A program made the position numbers and the translations under genes. Shown in pieces: positions 47,924-57,486 of a stretch of 64,000 bases of DNA (position 1 is its first letter; every line of letters starts with the position of its first letter). The notes under the pieces are model-generated. The model searched no databases and was not told the DNA's origin. It worked only from the letters and a program-made list of their open reading frames with translations. This stretch comes from Rhodoferax mekongensis (GTDB taxonomy: Bacteria; Pseudomonadota; Gammaproteobacteria; Burkholderiales; Burkholderiaceae_C). The stretch covers positions 645,001 to 709,000 of the forward strand of contig NZ_CP132507.1 in assembly GCF_032191775.1 (NCBI RefSeq). Reading direction: 5' to 3'.

Positions 47924-49129
47924 ATGAAAACTTCCTTCTTCGGCACCGCCCTGGTGCTCGGCTTGCTGTCGGCCATCGGCCCGTTTGCCATTGACATGTA
48001 CCTCCCCGCCCTGCCCTCCATCGGCCAAAGCCTGGGGGCTTCCATGGGTGCGGTGCAGGCCAGCCTGATGGCGTTTTTTATCTCGCTGGGCGTGGGCCAG
48101 ATCATTTACGGCCCGGTGTCGGACATGCTGGGTCGCAAGGCGCCCCTGTACTTTGGTCTCGTGTTGTTCGCCTTGGGCAGCGTGGGCTGCGCGCTGGCGC
48201 CGGACATTGAAACCCTGGTGGTGCTGCGCTTCATCCAGGGGCTGGGCGCCTGCGCCGGTATGGTGATTCCGCGCGCGGTGGTGCGCGATCTGCATACCGG
48301 GCATGACGCCGCGCGGCACATGTCGCTGCTCATGCTGGTGTTCAGCGTGTCGCCCATTCTCGCGCCTCTGGCCGGCAGTGTGCTGATTGAAGTGTTTGGT
48401 TGGCGCGCCGTTTTCTGGGCTGTGACCGTAGCCGCCTTGTTGGGCCTGGTGCTGTTGGCCACCAGCCTGCCCGAAACCCGCCCGCCGGAAGACCGCGTCA
48501 ACAGCAGCTTTGGCAGTGCGTTGGCCGCTTACGGCGTGCTGTTGAAGGACCGGCATTTTCTGGGCCTGGTGTTCATCGGTGCCTTCGGGATCTCCAGCTT
48601 CTTTGCCTACTTGGCCAATTCATCGTTTGTGCTGATCGACCACTACGGCCTCACGCCCCGGCAGTACAGCATCGCGTTCGCGGCCAACGCGGCGTCTTTC
48701 ATCGGCATTTCGCAGTTCACCGGCAAGCTCAGCGCCCGCTTCGGCCTGGTCAAGCTGGTGAAGTTTGCGGTGGTGGGCTATGCGCTGACGATGACCCTGC
48801 TGTTGGCAGTCAACCTCAGCGGTATGGAGCGGCTGGATGTGATGCTGGGCATGCTGTTTATAGGCTACGGTTTCTTGGGCCTGGTGGTGCCGACTACAGC
48901 GGTGTTGGCGCTGGATGAACATGGCGAAATTGCCGGCACCGCTTCGGCCTTGATGGGTACCCTGCAGTTCGTGACCGGTGCGGTGGTCATGGCAGTGACG
49001 GGTGCCATGGCGGATGGCACGGCCCGCCCCATGGTGGCCGGCATTGCAGGTTCGGCTATCGTTGCGTGGGTGCTGGCCCGCATCACATTGCGCCATGCAG
49101 GCCGCGCGGCCGCACAAGACAAGGAGTAA
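47924..49129 (+). CDS. Bcr/CflA family multidrug efflux MFS transporter
   Basis: About 401 residues from the ATG at 47924. Twelve membrane segments; FAIDMYLPALPSIGQSLG and GQIIYGPVSDMLGRKAPLYFG mark the Bcr/CflA (bicyclomycin, sulfonamide and chloramphenicol type) exporters. It is followed 4 bases later by the ypfH-like gene, whose AAGGAG lies at its 3' end. Confidence 0.9.
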   Translation: MKTSFFGTALVLGLLSAIGPFAIDMYLPALPSIGQSLGASMGAVQASLMAFFISLGVGQIIYGPVSDMLGRKAPLYFGLVLFALGSVGCALAPDIETLVVLRFIQGLGACAGMVIPRAVVRDLHTGHDAARHMSLLMLVFSVSPILAPLAGSVLIEVFGWRAVFWAVTVAALLGLVLLATSLPETRPPEDRVNSSFGSALAAYGVLLKDRHFLGLVFIGAFGISSFFAYLANSSFVLIDHYGLTPRQYSIAFAANAASFIGISQFTGKLSARFGLVKLVKFAVVGYALTMTLLLAVNLSGMERLDVMLGMLFIGYGFLGLVVPTTAVLALDEHGEIAGTASALMGTLQFVTGAVVMAVTGAMADGTARPMVAGIAGSAIVAWVLARITLRHAGRAAAQDKE

Positions 49130-49133
49130 GCCC

Positions 49134-49817
49134 ATGACAGACATCGTCGTTCAACAGCCGGCAGGCACCCCCCAACAACTTTTCATGTTGCACCACGGTG
49201 TGGGCGCCACGCCTGAGGGCTTGGTGCCGTTTGGCCGGCGTCTGGCGCAAGAGTTTCCGGAAGCGCTGGTGGTCAGCTTGCAAGGGCCACAGGCCTCTGA
49301 CCTCGGCCAGGGCTACCAGTGGTTTTCAGTGGTCGGGATCACCGAAGAGAACCGCCCTGAGCGCGTGGCTGCGGCCATGCCCGCATTTGTGAAGGCCGTG
49401 CAGGAGTGGCAAGCCCGCGCCGGCGTCAGCCCCGAGGCCACAGCGCTGGTGGGCTTTTCGCAGGGCGCCATCATGGCCTTGGAATCCACCCAGCAAGATG
49501 TCTTTCTGGCCGGCCGCGTGCTCGCCTTGTCGGGCCGCTTCGCCCAACTGCCCAAGGCACCGCACGCCAATACCACCCTGCACTTTGTGCACGGCAAGGC
49601 TGACAAGGTCATGCATTACGGCTACACCGTGACGGCGGCAGAGCACCTGGTGAGCCTGGGCTCGGATGTGACGGCCGACGTCATCCCCTTCGTAGGCCAT
49701 GAGGTGAATCAGGATGTGGTGGACACGGCGGTCGAGCGCCTGCTCGGCCACCTGCCCAAGCGCCACTGGGAGGCCGTCCACCAAGCGGCCGAACAGGACG
49801 ATACCGCCGAGGACTGA
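49134..49817 (+). CDS. ypfH: Esterase YpfH-like (phospholipase/carboxylesterase family)
   Basis: About 227 residues of the alpha/beta-hydrolase_2 family: MLHHGVGATPEGLVPFG, the nucleophile elbow GFSQGA, Asp in HGKADKVMHY and His in IPFVGHEVNQ. AAGGAG lies 7 bases before the ATG. It resembles E. coli YpfH, a short-chain esterase. Probably co-transcribed with the efflux gene. Confidence 0.85.
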   Translation: MTDIVVQQPAGTPQQLFMLHHGVGATPEGLVPFGRRLAQEFPEALVVSLQGPQASDLGQGYQWFSVVGITEENRPERVAAAMPAFVKAVQEWQARAGVSPEATALVGFSQGAIMALESTQQDVFLAGRVLALSGRFAQLPKAPHANTTLHFVHGKADKVMHYGYTVTAAEHLVSLGSDVTADVIPFVGHEVNQDVVDTAVERLLGHLPKRHWEAVHQAAEQDDTAED

Positions 49818-49835
49818 TCTACCCGTTATCGGACC

Positions 49836-51239
49836 TTAGCGCATCAAGGCTTCAATAGCATCTGCCTCCACCGGCACGCCGCGGCTGATGAGCTCGCAGC
49901 CGGTGTCGGTGACGATGGCGTCGTCTTCGATGCGGATGCCGATGTGGTGGAACTGCTCCGGCACCCCTGGTGCCGGACGCACATAAATACCGGGCTCTAT
50001 GGTCAGCACCATGCCGCTGCGCAGAATGCGCGCGGGCCGGTTCACGATCTCGTTGCCGGTGAGCGCGTCTTTGCGCACATGCTTAGTGCCCAGCTCGGAT
50101 GGCTCGGTGTACGAGCCGCAGTCATGCACATCCATGCCCAGCCAGTGGCCGGTACGGTGCATGTAGAACTGGAAGTAGGCGCGCTTCTCAATCACATCGT
50201 CCAGGCTACCCACGCTGTTTTTGTTCAAGAGCCCCAAGTCCAGCATGCCTTGCGCCAGCACTTTGACGGTGGCGTCATGCGGATCGGTAAAGCGCGCTCC
50301 GGCCTTGGTGGCTTCTACAGCGGCCACTTGAGAGGCCAGCACCAGGTCATACAGCGCGCGCTGCGGGCCGGTAAATGTGCCGTTGGCGGGGAAGGTGCGG
50401 GTGATGTCGCTGGCGTAGCCGTCCAGCTCGCAGCCTGCGTCAATCAGCACCAGCTCGCCGTTACGTACCGGGGCCGCGTCGGCGCGGTAGTGCAGCACGC
50501 AGGCGTTGGCACCGGCCGCCACGATGGAGCTGTAGGCCGGGTACTGCGAGCCTTGCAGGCGGAACTCATGCAGCAGCTCAGCGTCCAGGTGGTATTCGCG
50601 CACGTCTTTGCCTTCGCGCAGCATGCGGGCCGACAGCTGCATAGCGCGGATGTGGGCTTGCGCGCTGATCTGCGCGGCGCGGCGCATCACGTCCTGCTCA
50701 TAGGCATCCTTGATCAGGCGCATCTCATCCAGCGGACCGCACAGGTCGCGCACCTGCTCGGGCACCAACGAGCCAAAGCGCACGCGGGCGCGCAGACTGC
50801 TGAGCCAGCCGTCGATGCGGGTCTCCAAGCCCTTGTGGGTGGCAAAGGGGTACCAGACGGCATCGGCGCCATCCAGCAGTGCGGGCAGGCGTTGGTCCAG
50901 CTCGTCTACTGAATAGGCGGCGTTCACGCCGAGGGTTCCCGGCGCTGCATCCGGCCCGAGGCGAAAGCCGTCCCAGATTTCGCGCTCCAGGTCTTTGGGT
51001 TGGCAAAACAGGGTGGTGGTACCGTCACCCTGGATGACCAGCCAAGCCCGCGGCTCGGCAAAGCCGCTCAGGTAATGGAAGTAGCTGTCATGGCGGAACA
51101 AAAAGTCCGCATCCCGGTTGCGCTGCTGCTCCGGGGCCGTGGGCAGCACCGCCACGCCATGCGGGCCGATGTGGGCGGCCAGGCGCGCGCGGCGGCCGGC
51201 GTAGTCTGCAGAGAGTGCGGAGATGGAGGGCTGGGTCAT
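49836..51239 (-). CDS. pepP: Xaa-Pro aminopeptidase
   Basis: About 467 residues from the ATG at 51239. The N-terminal creatinase-like domain (1-175) is followed by the pita-bread catalytic domain with metal ligands in LVLIDAGCELDGYASDITRT, MHRTGHWLGMDVHD and LTIEPGIY. It removes N-terminal residues before proline. The start overlaps the murU stop (ATGA). Confidence 0.94.
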   Translation of the reverse strand: MTQPSISALSADYAGRRARLAAHIGPHGVAVLPTAPEQQRNRDADFLFRHDSYFHYLSGFAEPRAWLVIQGDGTTTLFCQPKDLEREIWDGFRLGPDAAPGTLGVNAAYSVDELDQRLPALLDGADAVWYPFATHKGLETRIDGWLSSLRARVRFGSLVPEQVRDLCGPLDEMRLIKDAYEQDVMRRAAQISAQAHIRAMQLSARMLREGKDVREYHLDAELLHEFRLQGSQYPAYSSIVAAGANACVLHYRADAAPVRNGELVLIDAGCELDGYASDITRTFPANGTFTGPQRALYDLVLASQVAAVEATKAGARFTDPHDATVKVLAQGMLDLGLLNKNSVGSLDDVIEKRAYFQFYMHRTGHWLGMDVHDCGSYTEPSELGTKHVRKDALTGNEIVNRPARILRSGMVLTIEPGIYVRPAPGVPEQFHHIGIRIEDDAIVTDTGCELISRGVPVEADAIEALMR

Positions 51240-52084
51240 GGTGTCTGTGCGTTGAGTTCTGCCAAGCGCTCGGGGGTGCCGACGTCGGTCCAGCGGCCAG
51301 TGTAAATCTCGGCGCTCACCCGTGCACCCTGCATGGCCTTGCGCAGGAGCGGAGCCAGCGGCGCTTTGATGCCGTGCGGGTTGCCGGCGGGAATGTCGCA
51401 CCAGGGCTGGGCAAACAGGTCGCGGTGAAACAGGGCAAAGGTGCTGTAGGTGTAGCGGGGCGCAGTGCTGCCCGGAGCGGGGTCCACGCAGCGGCCCATG
51501 CCACCCGCGCCCACGGCCTCCAACCCGAAGTCACCCTTGGTGTTGTGCGCCGGGTTGGGCACCAGCCACAGGTGGGCCAACATGCCGCTGCCCGCAAAGC
51601 GCTCCAAGGCGCTACGGGTGAACACCATGTCGGGCGCAAATACGTCACCCGCCATGGACCAGAACACCGTGTCCAACTGCGGCAGCGCACGGGCAATGCC
51701 GCCGGCCGTCTCCAGCGCTCCGCCGAAATCGCGACCTTCATGGGAGTAGTGCAGGCTGATGCTGGTAGCAGAATGCTCTGAATTTGATAGCTGCTCGCGC
51801 TCATCCAGCGGGCGCTGGAGGGCTAAAGCATCATGAAACGCAGCCTCTATCTGTTCGCCCAACCAGGCCGTGTTCACCATGGCAGACGCAAAGCCCCCTG
51901 CGGCCAGCGCCTCCAGGTGGTACTGCATGAGCGGCTTGCCGTGCACCTGCAGCAGGGGCTTAGGGCGGGTGTCGGTCAGCGGGCGCATGCGCTCGCCGCG
52001 GCCGGCAGCCAGCACGATGGCGGGGCTGGTGCGTGCGGGCGAGGCGGTGTCTGAGGAGGAGTCAGAGGGCAATAGGTCAGGCAT
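51236..52084 (-). CDS. murU: MurNAc-alpha-1-phosphate uridylyltransferase MurU-like
   Basis: About 282 residues with the nucleotidyltransferase signature IVLAAGRGERMRPLTDTRPK, the sugar-binding ALETAGGIARALP and the metal site MAGDVFAPD. It would make UDP-MurNAc from the product of AmgK (34207). A stretch around residues 84-103 (ALALQRPLDEREQLSNSEHS) is encoded by the antisense of the interspersed repeat (51774-51835) and looks like an in-frame insertion before HYSHEG. Confidence 0.87.
   Translation of the reverse strand: MPDLLPSDSSSDTASPARTSPAIVLAAGRGERMRPLTDTRPKPLLQVHGKPLMQYHLEALAAGGFASAMVNTAWLGEQIEAAFHDALALQRPLDEREQLSNSEHSATSISLHYSHEGRDFGGALETAGGIARALPQLDTVFWSMAGDVFAPDMVFTRSALERFAGSGMLAHLWLVPNPAHNTKGDFGLEAVGAGGMGRCVDPAPGSTAPRYTYSTFALFHRDLFAQPWCDIPAGNPHGIKAPLAPLLRKAMQGARVSAEIYTGRWTDVGTPERLAELNAQTP
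51774..51835 (+). repeat. Interspersed repeat copy inside murU (antisense to the gene)
   Basis: GCTCTGAATTTGATAGCTGC, then TCGCGCTCATCCAGC, then GGGCGCTGGAGGGC. Core and distal GGGCGCYRGAGG blocks are both present. It lies wholly within the coding region without breaking the frame. Confidence 0.65.
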
Positions 52085-52220
52085 GGTGAGGAAGCATAGC
52101 CCACGCACTGGCGCAGTTTTTGCCTGCATGGCGTGTGCGCAGGGGTGTTCAGCGCCGTGTCATGCGGCCCCGCTAGACTGCCTGCATCCCCGTGGACCGC
52201 TTTGATCAAAGGAAATCGTT

Positions 52221-53015
52221 ATGCAGCACGTTGTTTTCAACCAGAAAGGTGGCGTCGGCAAGTCCACCATCACCTGCAACCTGGCGGCCATCAGCGCATC
52301 CCAAGGTTTGCGCACCCTGGTGATTGACTTGGACTCCCAGGGCAACTCCAGCCGCTATTTGCTGGGCGCCGACATGGCCGACGAGCTGCCCAACGTGGCC
52401 GAGTTTTTTGAGCAGAGTCTCAAGTTCACCGTGCGCGACAAGCCTGCGAGCGACTACATCAGCGAAACCCAGTGGCCCCATCTGGACCTGCTGCCATCCA
52501 GCCCGCTGCTCGACGAGCTGCACAGCAAGCTGGAGAGTCGCCACAAGATCTACAAGCTGCGTGACGCGCTGGAGCAGCTGGCCGCCGACTACGACCAGAT
52601 TTACATCGACACGCCACCGGCCCTCAACTTCTACACCCGCAGCGCGCTGATTGCCGCGCAGGGCTGCCTGATCCCGTTTGACTGCGACGACTTCTCCCGC
52701 CGTGCGCTCTACACCCTGCTGGAGAACGTGCAGGAGATCAAGGCCGACCACAACAAGCATCTGGAAGTGGAAGGCATCGTGGTCAACCAGTTCCAGCCGC
52801 GCGCCAACCTGCCGCAGCGCCTGGTGCAGGAGCTGATTGACGAAGGCCTGCCGGTCTTGCAGCCTTACCTCGGTGCCTCGGTGAAGATCCGCGAGTCGCA
52901 CGAGCAGTTCAAACCCATGATCTACCTAGAGCCCGGCCACAAGCTGACCCAGGAGTTTGTGGCTTTGCACGACGCTTTGTTGCCCAAGAAAAAATCAGGC
53001 AAAAAGAGCAAGTAG
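52221..53015 (+). CDS. ParA family ATPase (orphan)
   Basis: 264 residues with the deviant Walker A KGGVGKST, the second motif VIDLDSQGNSS and the Walker B region YIDTPPALNFYTRSAL. There is no parB next to it, so it may position some cargo other than the chromosome, or work with a distant partner. The basic tail ends KKKSGKKSK. The stop codon falls at the edge of an interspersed repeat. Confidence 0.88.
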   Translation: MQHVVFNQKGGVGKSTITCNLAAISASQGLRTLVIDLDSQGNSSRYLLGADMADELPNVAEFFEQSLKFTVRDKPASDYISETQWPHLDLLPSSPLLDELHSKLESRHKIYKLRDALEQLAADYDQIYIDTPPALNFYTRSALIAAQGCLIPFDCDDFSRRALYTLLENVQEIKADHNKHLEVEGIVVNQFQPRANLPQRLVQELIDEGLPVLQPYLGASVKIRESHEQFKPMIYLEPGHKLTQEFVALHDALLPKKKSGKKSK

Positions 53016-53055
53016 CGCTCGCCCATATTGCGCTAGCAGCTCCTTATTTCATAGC
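53011..53055 (-). repeat. Interspersed repeat copy at the parA stop codon
   Basis: On the minus strand GCTATGAAATAAGGAGCTGC, then TAGCGCAATAT, then GGGCGAGCGCTA. The distal end contains the TAG stop of the ParA gene. Confidence 0.7.
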
Positions 53056-53122
53056 GTTTACAAACGGGTCGCCAGCGTGCGACCGGCACTGTCGATAATG
53101 CGCGCTCCATCTTCGAGCCGCT

Positions 53123-55411
53123 ATGCAAACCACTTCCTGGGGCCCCTGGCCCATGCGCATCCTCAAAACCGGCCTGGTGTTGGCAGTGCTGGGTGCCCTG
53201 TTTCTGGCCGCTGCGGTCGCGTTTTTCTCGACCCAGCTGCCGGATACATCTTCCCTCTCCAATTACCAACCCAAGCAACCGCTGCGTGTGCTCACGGCCG
53301 ATGGTGTGGAGGTAGCCGGTTTCGGGACCGAACGCCGGGTCTACAAACCCATTGACCAGATCCCCAAGCTGATGAAAGACAGCCTGCTGGCTGTGGAAGA
53401 CTCGCGCTTTTACAGCCATGGCGGGTTGGACCCCATCGGCGTGGCGCGGGCCCTGGTGGCCAACCTGACCGGAGGGCGCACCCAGGGCGCGTCCACCATC
53501 ACCCAACAGGTGGCGCGCACTTTCTTTTTGAGCCGCTCGCGCACGCTGGAGCGCAAGATCAAGGAGGCACTGCTGGCCTACAAAATCGAGTCCCAGCTCA
53601 GCAAAGACCAGATTCTGGAGCTCTACATGAACCAGATCTACTTGGGCGCGCGGGCATACGGCTTTGAAGCGGCAGCGCAGGCCTATTTCGGCAAAACGCT
53701 GTCTGCGCTCAGTGCGGCCGAGTGCGCCATGCTGGCCGGCCTGCCGCAGAACCCGTACTTTGCCAACCCCATCCAGAATTTCGAGCGCGCACGTACCCGC
53801 CAGCTGGTCGCCTTGAGTCGCATGCGATCGGAAGGTGTGATCGACGAAGCGCAGTACCAGGCAGCCAAGGCTGAAAAGCTCGCGGTGCGCAAACGCAATG
53901 AGGTGGATGTGCACGCGGAGTACGTGGCCGAGATGGTGCGCCAGCAGGTCTATGCCCAGTTCGGTGAGCTGAGCTACACCACCGGCCTCAACGTCACCAC
54001 CACTTTGCGTGCTGCGGACCAGCAGGTGGCCTACAAGGCGCTGCGTCACACGCTGGTGGAGCACTCGCTGCGCCAGGTCTGGCGTGGTCCGGAGGGGCAG
54101 GAGAACCTCGCTGCCGACTTGAAGGACGAAGATCCGGCCGTAGCCCAGGCGCTCGCCGACTACGACGATGACGAAGACCTGCGCATCGCCATCGTCACCC
54201 GTGCCAGTGCCAAGGCGGTCAGCGTGGTGCTGGGCTCGGGTGAGGCGATCACCATTGACGGTACCGGCCTGCGCCCTGCGCAGTCTGGCTTGGGTGACTC
54301 TGCAGCTGCCAAGCTGAAGCTGCGCCGCGGCTCGGTGGTGCGGGTGCTGCAACAGGGCAAGGCCTGGAGCTTGGTGCAGTGGCCCGAGGCCGAAGGGGCT
54401 TTCGTGTCCATGGATCCGGCCAATGGCGAGATTCGCGCGCTGGTGGGCGGTTTCGACTTTCACCGCAACCAGTTCAACCACGTGACCCAAGGCTGGCGGC
54501 AACCGGGTTCCAGCTACAAGCCCTTCATTTACTCCGGAGCCATCGAGAGCGGCATGCAGCCGGAATCCCTGGTGAACGACGCGCCCATGGAAAACGTGGG
54601 TGATTGGGCACCCGAAAACGATGACGGCAGCACCGACGGCCCCATCACCTTGCGCCGCGCGCTGGCCCGCTCCAAGAACCTGGTGTCCATCCGCCTGATG
54701 CAGCTGCTTTCACCGGTGGGGGCCCGCGAGTGGACCAGCCGCTTCGGTTTCGACCCCGAGCGCCAGCCCGACAACCTGACCCAGGCTTTGGGCACTGGCT
54801 CCACCAACCCCCTGCAAATGGCGGGTGCGTATTCGGTGCTGGCCAACGGCGGCTACCGCGTGAACCCGGTGTTGATCCAGAAGATTGCCCGCGCCAGTGG
54901 CGAAGTGGTGTTTGAAGCCAAGCCCCAGGTGCTGGACGAGACCGTGCGCGCCGTGCCGCAACGCAATACCTTCATGGTGTCCAGTCTTTTGCAAGAGGTC
55001 ACCCGCACCGGCACGGCGGCCAAAGCCCAAGCCACCCTCAAGCGCCCGGACTTGTATGGCAAAACAGGTACCACCAATGACGTGGTGGACGCCTGGTTCG
55101 CGGGCTACCAACCCGGCCTGGTTGCGGTGGTCTGGGTGGGCTATGACACGCCGCGCAGCCTGGGATCGCGAGCCTCCGGTTCTGCACTCGCCCTGCCGGC
55201 ATGGATCGACTACATGGCCACCGCACTCAAGAACGTGCCCGTGCAGGAAGTGCAGCCACCAGCAGGCGTGGTCCGCGTTGGTGGAGACTGGCGCTACGAG
55301 GAATGGGCCAATGGAGGTTTTCTGGAGAGTATTGGGGTCGATGGCCAAGCCATCTCGCCCGCGCTGGCCGTGCGACCAAGCTCGGAGGGGGTGCAGGGCC
55401 CATCGCCATAA
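53123..55411 (+). CDS. Class A penicillin-binding protein (PBP1A-like)
   Basis: 762 residues. A short cytoplasmic start and one membrane anchor (about 12-35) precede a glycosyltransferase domain (about 60-235; EDSRFYSHGG and GASTITQQVAR) and a transpeptidase domain with SSYK (nucleophile Ser), SKN and KTGTT. It polymerises and cross-links peptidoglycan. It is short for PBP1A and has an acidic linker (DEDPAVAQALADYDDDEDL) between domains. It may be one of two PBP1A paralogues, so no gene symbol is given. Confidence 0.93.
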   Translation: MQTTSWGPWPMRILKTGLVLAVLGALFLAAAVAFFSTQLPDTSSLSNYQPKQPLRVLTADGVEVAGFGTERRVYKPIDQIPKLMKDSLLAVEDSRFYSHGGLDPIGVARALVANLTGGRTQGASTITQQVARTFFLSRSRTLERKIKEALLAYKIESQLSKDQILELYMNQIYLGARAYGFEAAAQAYFGKTLSALSAAECAMLAGLPQNPYFANPIQNFERARTRQLVALSRMRSEGVIDEAQYQAAKAEKLAVRKRNEVDVHAEYVAEMVRQQVYAQFGELSYTTGLNVTTTLRAADQQVAYKALRHTLVEHSLRQVWRGPEGQENLAADLKDEDPAVAQALADYDDDEDLRIAIVTRASAKAVSVVLGSGEAITIDGTGLRPAQSGLGDSAAAKLKLRRGSVVRVLQQGKAWSLVQWPEAEGAFVSMDPANGEIRALVGGFDFHRNQFNHVTQGWRQPGSSYKPFIYSGAIESGMQPESLVNDAPMENVGDWAPENDDGSTDGPITLRRALARSKNLVSIRLMQLLSPVGAREWTSRFGFDPERQPDNLTQALGTGSTNPLQMAGAYSVLANGGYRVNPVLIQKIARASGEVVFEAKPQVLDETVRAVPQRNTFMVSSLLQEVTRTGTAAKAQATLKRPDLYGKTGTTNDVVDAWFAGYQPGLVAVVWVGYDTPRSLGSRASGSALALPAWIDYMATALKNVPVQEVQPPAGVVRVGGDWRYEEWANGGFLESIGVDGQAISPALAVRPSSEGVQGPSP

Positions 55412-55525
55412 ACGTGAAATTTTCCACATTTTTGTGGCTGCGTTAGTCCATTCAGCCTACATGTCTTTGGGGCGCCGTTACCTAAAATCGGGCGGAGTCC
55501 AGTCCATTTACACAAGGGGAGAGCC

Positions 55526-56164
55526 ATGAAAAAGTTTTTGATAGCAGCCGTAGTCGCCACGGCGTCGTTTGTATCGGCACACGCCGCATCCATCAGCGGT
55601 CTGGTGAACACGGGAGGAAGTTTTGCCAGTGGAGCCCAGGATACCAATTACGTGCTCAATGGCAGTTCCTTCGGGTATGTGACCAGCAATGGAACATTTC
55701 CTCTGGCCGGCAACTGGATCCCCAACACCAGCACCTCCAAATGGATCACACCCACAGCAAGTCAAGGCCAGTCTTTTGACCCCTCTGCGAACGGCACCTA
55801 TTCTTGGAAGTTGAGCTTTGACTTGACAGGTTTTGATGCAAACACCGCCAGTTTCTCCGGCCAGTTTGCGGCCGATAACAAGGCTATTGTGAAGCTCAAT
55901 GGAGTCCAGGTCGGAAGTGCTAACGGGTTCGGCAGTTTCTATTCCTTCGGTGCAAACAGTGGCTTTTCCAGTGGCGCCAACACATTGGAATTTGTGGTGA
56001 CCAACTTGGCCCAAAACAGCGGCAACCCCACAGGTTTGCGTGTGGAGTTCCTGCAATCCAATGTGACGCCCGTGCCTGAGCCAGAAACCTACGCCATGCT
56101 GTTGGCAGGCTTGGGGCTCATGGGTGTGATCAGCCGTCGCCGCATGAAGGGCAAGGCTGCTTAA
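55526..56164 (+). CDS. PEP-CTERM sorting-domain protein
   Basis: 212 residues. A signal peptide (MKKFLIAAVVATASFVSAHA) is followed by a beta-rich domain low in charge and rich in Ser, Gly, Asn and Thr. The C-terminus carries the sorting signal VPEPETYAMLLAGLGLMGVI and the basic end SRRRMK. Such proteins are processed by exosortase and are linked to exopolysaccharide or floc formation. No exosortase is in this window. Confidence 0.93.
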   Translation: MKKFLIAAVVATASFVSAHAASISGLVNTGGSFASGAQDTNYVLNGSSFGYVTSNGTFPLAGNWIPNTSTSKWITPTASQGQSFDPSANGTYSWKLSFDLTGFDANTASFSGQFAADNKAIVKLNGVQVGSANGFGSFYSFGANSGFSSGANTLEFVVTNLAQNSGNPTGLRVEFLQSNVTPVPEPETYAMLLAGLGLMGVISRRRMKGKAA

Positions 56165-56184
56165 GTTCCGTATCTGCTAGTCAC

Positions 56185-56214
56185 AAAAAAAGGGAGCCGA
56201 GGCTCCCTTTTTTT
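56185..56214. terminator. Bidirectional rho-independent terminator
   Basis: A 14-bp stem built from a run of A, AGGGAGCC, a GA loop, GGCTCCCT and a run of T. It lies between the convergent PEP-CTERM and Old Yellow Enzyme genes. Confidence 0.9.
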
Positions 56215-56231
56215 GTTATTCATAGCCTGCT

Positions 56232-57353
56232 TCAGCGCGTGCCCACCGCCACCTTGCCGAACACGCTCTGCGCCTCTCGCGGCAGGCAGCGCCAGTAGAC
56301 GGGGTTGCCTTCCACTTGGCCACCCAATGCGGCGGCGGCGTGCCATCCCCAACGCGGGTTGTAGAGGAAGGCGCGGGCCAGGGCGATCAGGTCGGCATCG
56401 CCGGCTTGCAGAATGTCTTCCGCTTGCTGCGGCTCTGTGATCAGTCCTACCGCTGTGGTGAGCATGCCGGATGCTTCGCGGATGCGCTTCGCAAAAGGCA
56501 CTTGGTAGTTGGCGCCCAGCGCAATTTGTTGCTGTGGCGAAACCCCGCCGCTCGACACGTGAATGAAGTCGCAGCCCAACGCCTTGAGCTGCTGCGCAAA
56601 CACCGCGCTTTGTTCCACATCCCACGCACCCTCCACCCAATCGCTGGCAGAGATGCGCACACCCAGAACACCGCGGAAGGCGCTTCGCAGTGCGGCAAAC
56701 ACTTCCAAAGGAAAGCGCATGCGGTTTTCCAGGCTGCCCCCGTAGGCATCGGTGCGCTGGTTGGCAATCGGCGACAAAAACTCATGCATCAGGTAACCAT
56801 GGGCCGCATGGAGTTCGATAGCCTCCACACCCAAACGGGCGCAACGAATCGCAGCCTCTACGAACGCGGCTTTGACGCGCTCCATGCCTTCCCGTGTCAG
56901 CTCGACGGGCGGTGGTTCCTGGGGCAACTGGGGAAGTGCTGAAGGACCTACCGGCTCCCACCCGCCCTCTTCACGCGCCAGCAGCTGCCCGCCCTGCCAC
57001 GGCAGTTTGCTCGACGCTTTGCGGCCCGCGTGCGCGAGTTGGATACATACCGCGGTGTGCGGCGCCAACTTGCGCGCGCGGTGCAGTTTGTCGGCCAAGG
57101 CAGCCTCGGTGCGGTCGTCCCACAGCCCGAGACAGGCGGGTGTAATGCGGCCTTCAGGCAACACGCCCGTGGCTTCGATGGTGAATAGGGCGGCACCGCT
57201 ATTGAGCAGGTTGCCCCAATGCATCAAATGCCAGTCAGTCGCCTCGCCATTCACCGCTTGGTATTGGCACATGGGAGCTACCACAATCCGGTTCGGCAAA
57301 ACGAGGCCGCCATCGGGCGAGGGGAGGGTGGTGGGGGTGAAGAGGAGGCTCAT
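56232..57353 (-). CDS. NADH:flavin oxidoreductase, YqjM-type Old Yellow Enzyme
   Basis: About 373 residues from the ATG at 57353. FMN-binding TIM barrel with PMCQYQAVNGEATDWH, LAHAGRKAS, HAAHGYLMHEFLSP and DAYGGSLENRMRF, as in YqjM/xenobiotic reductase A. It reduces activated C=C bonds with NAD(P)H; the natural substrate is unknown. It is divergent from tkt. Confidence 0.92.
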   Translation of the reverse strand: MSLLFTPTTLPSPDGGLVLPNRIVVAPMCQYQAVNGEATDWHLMHWGNLLNSGAALFTIEATGVLPEGRITPACLGLWDDRTEAALADKLHRARKLAPHTAVCIQLAHAGRKASSKLPWQGGQLLAREEGGWEPVGPSALPQLPQEPPPVELTREGMERVKAAFVEAAIRCARLGVEAIELHAAHGYLMHEFLSPIANQRTDAYGGSLENRMRFPLEVFAALRSAFRGVLGVRISASDWVEGAWDVEQSAVFAQQLKALGCDFIHVSSGGVSPQQQIALGANYQVPFAKRIREASGMLTTAVGLITEPQQAEDILQAGDADLIALARAFLYNPRWGWHAAAALGGQVEGNPVYWRCLPREAQSVFGKVAVGTR

Positions 57354-57486
57354 GGCAAAAGCATAGCCCAAGGGCGCCAAGCGCGTGCGCTGCAGGAGTG
57401 TAAGGTCCGCCAAAACCCGCACCGGTAAAATCGCGACAGTTTTACGCTTCCACTCTTTCTTAACCTACCTCCCGGAGTTGCCCTCA

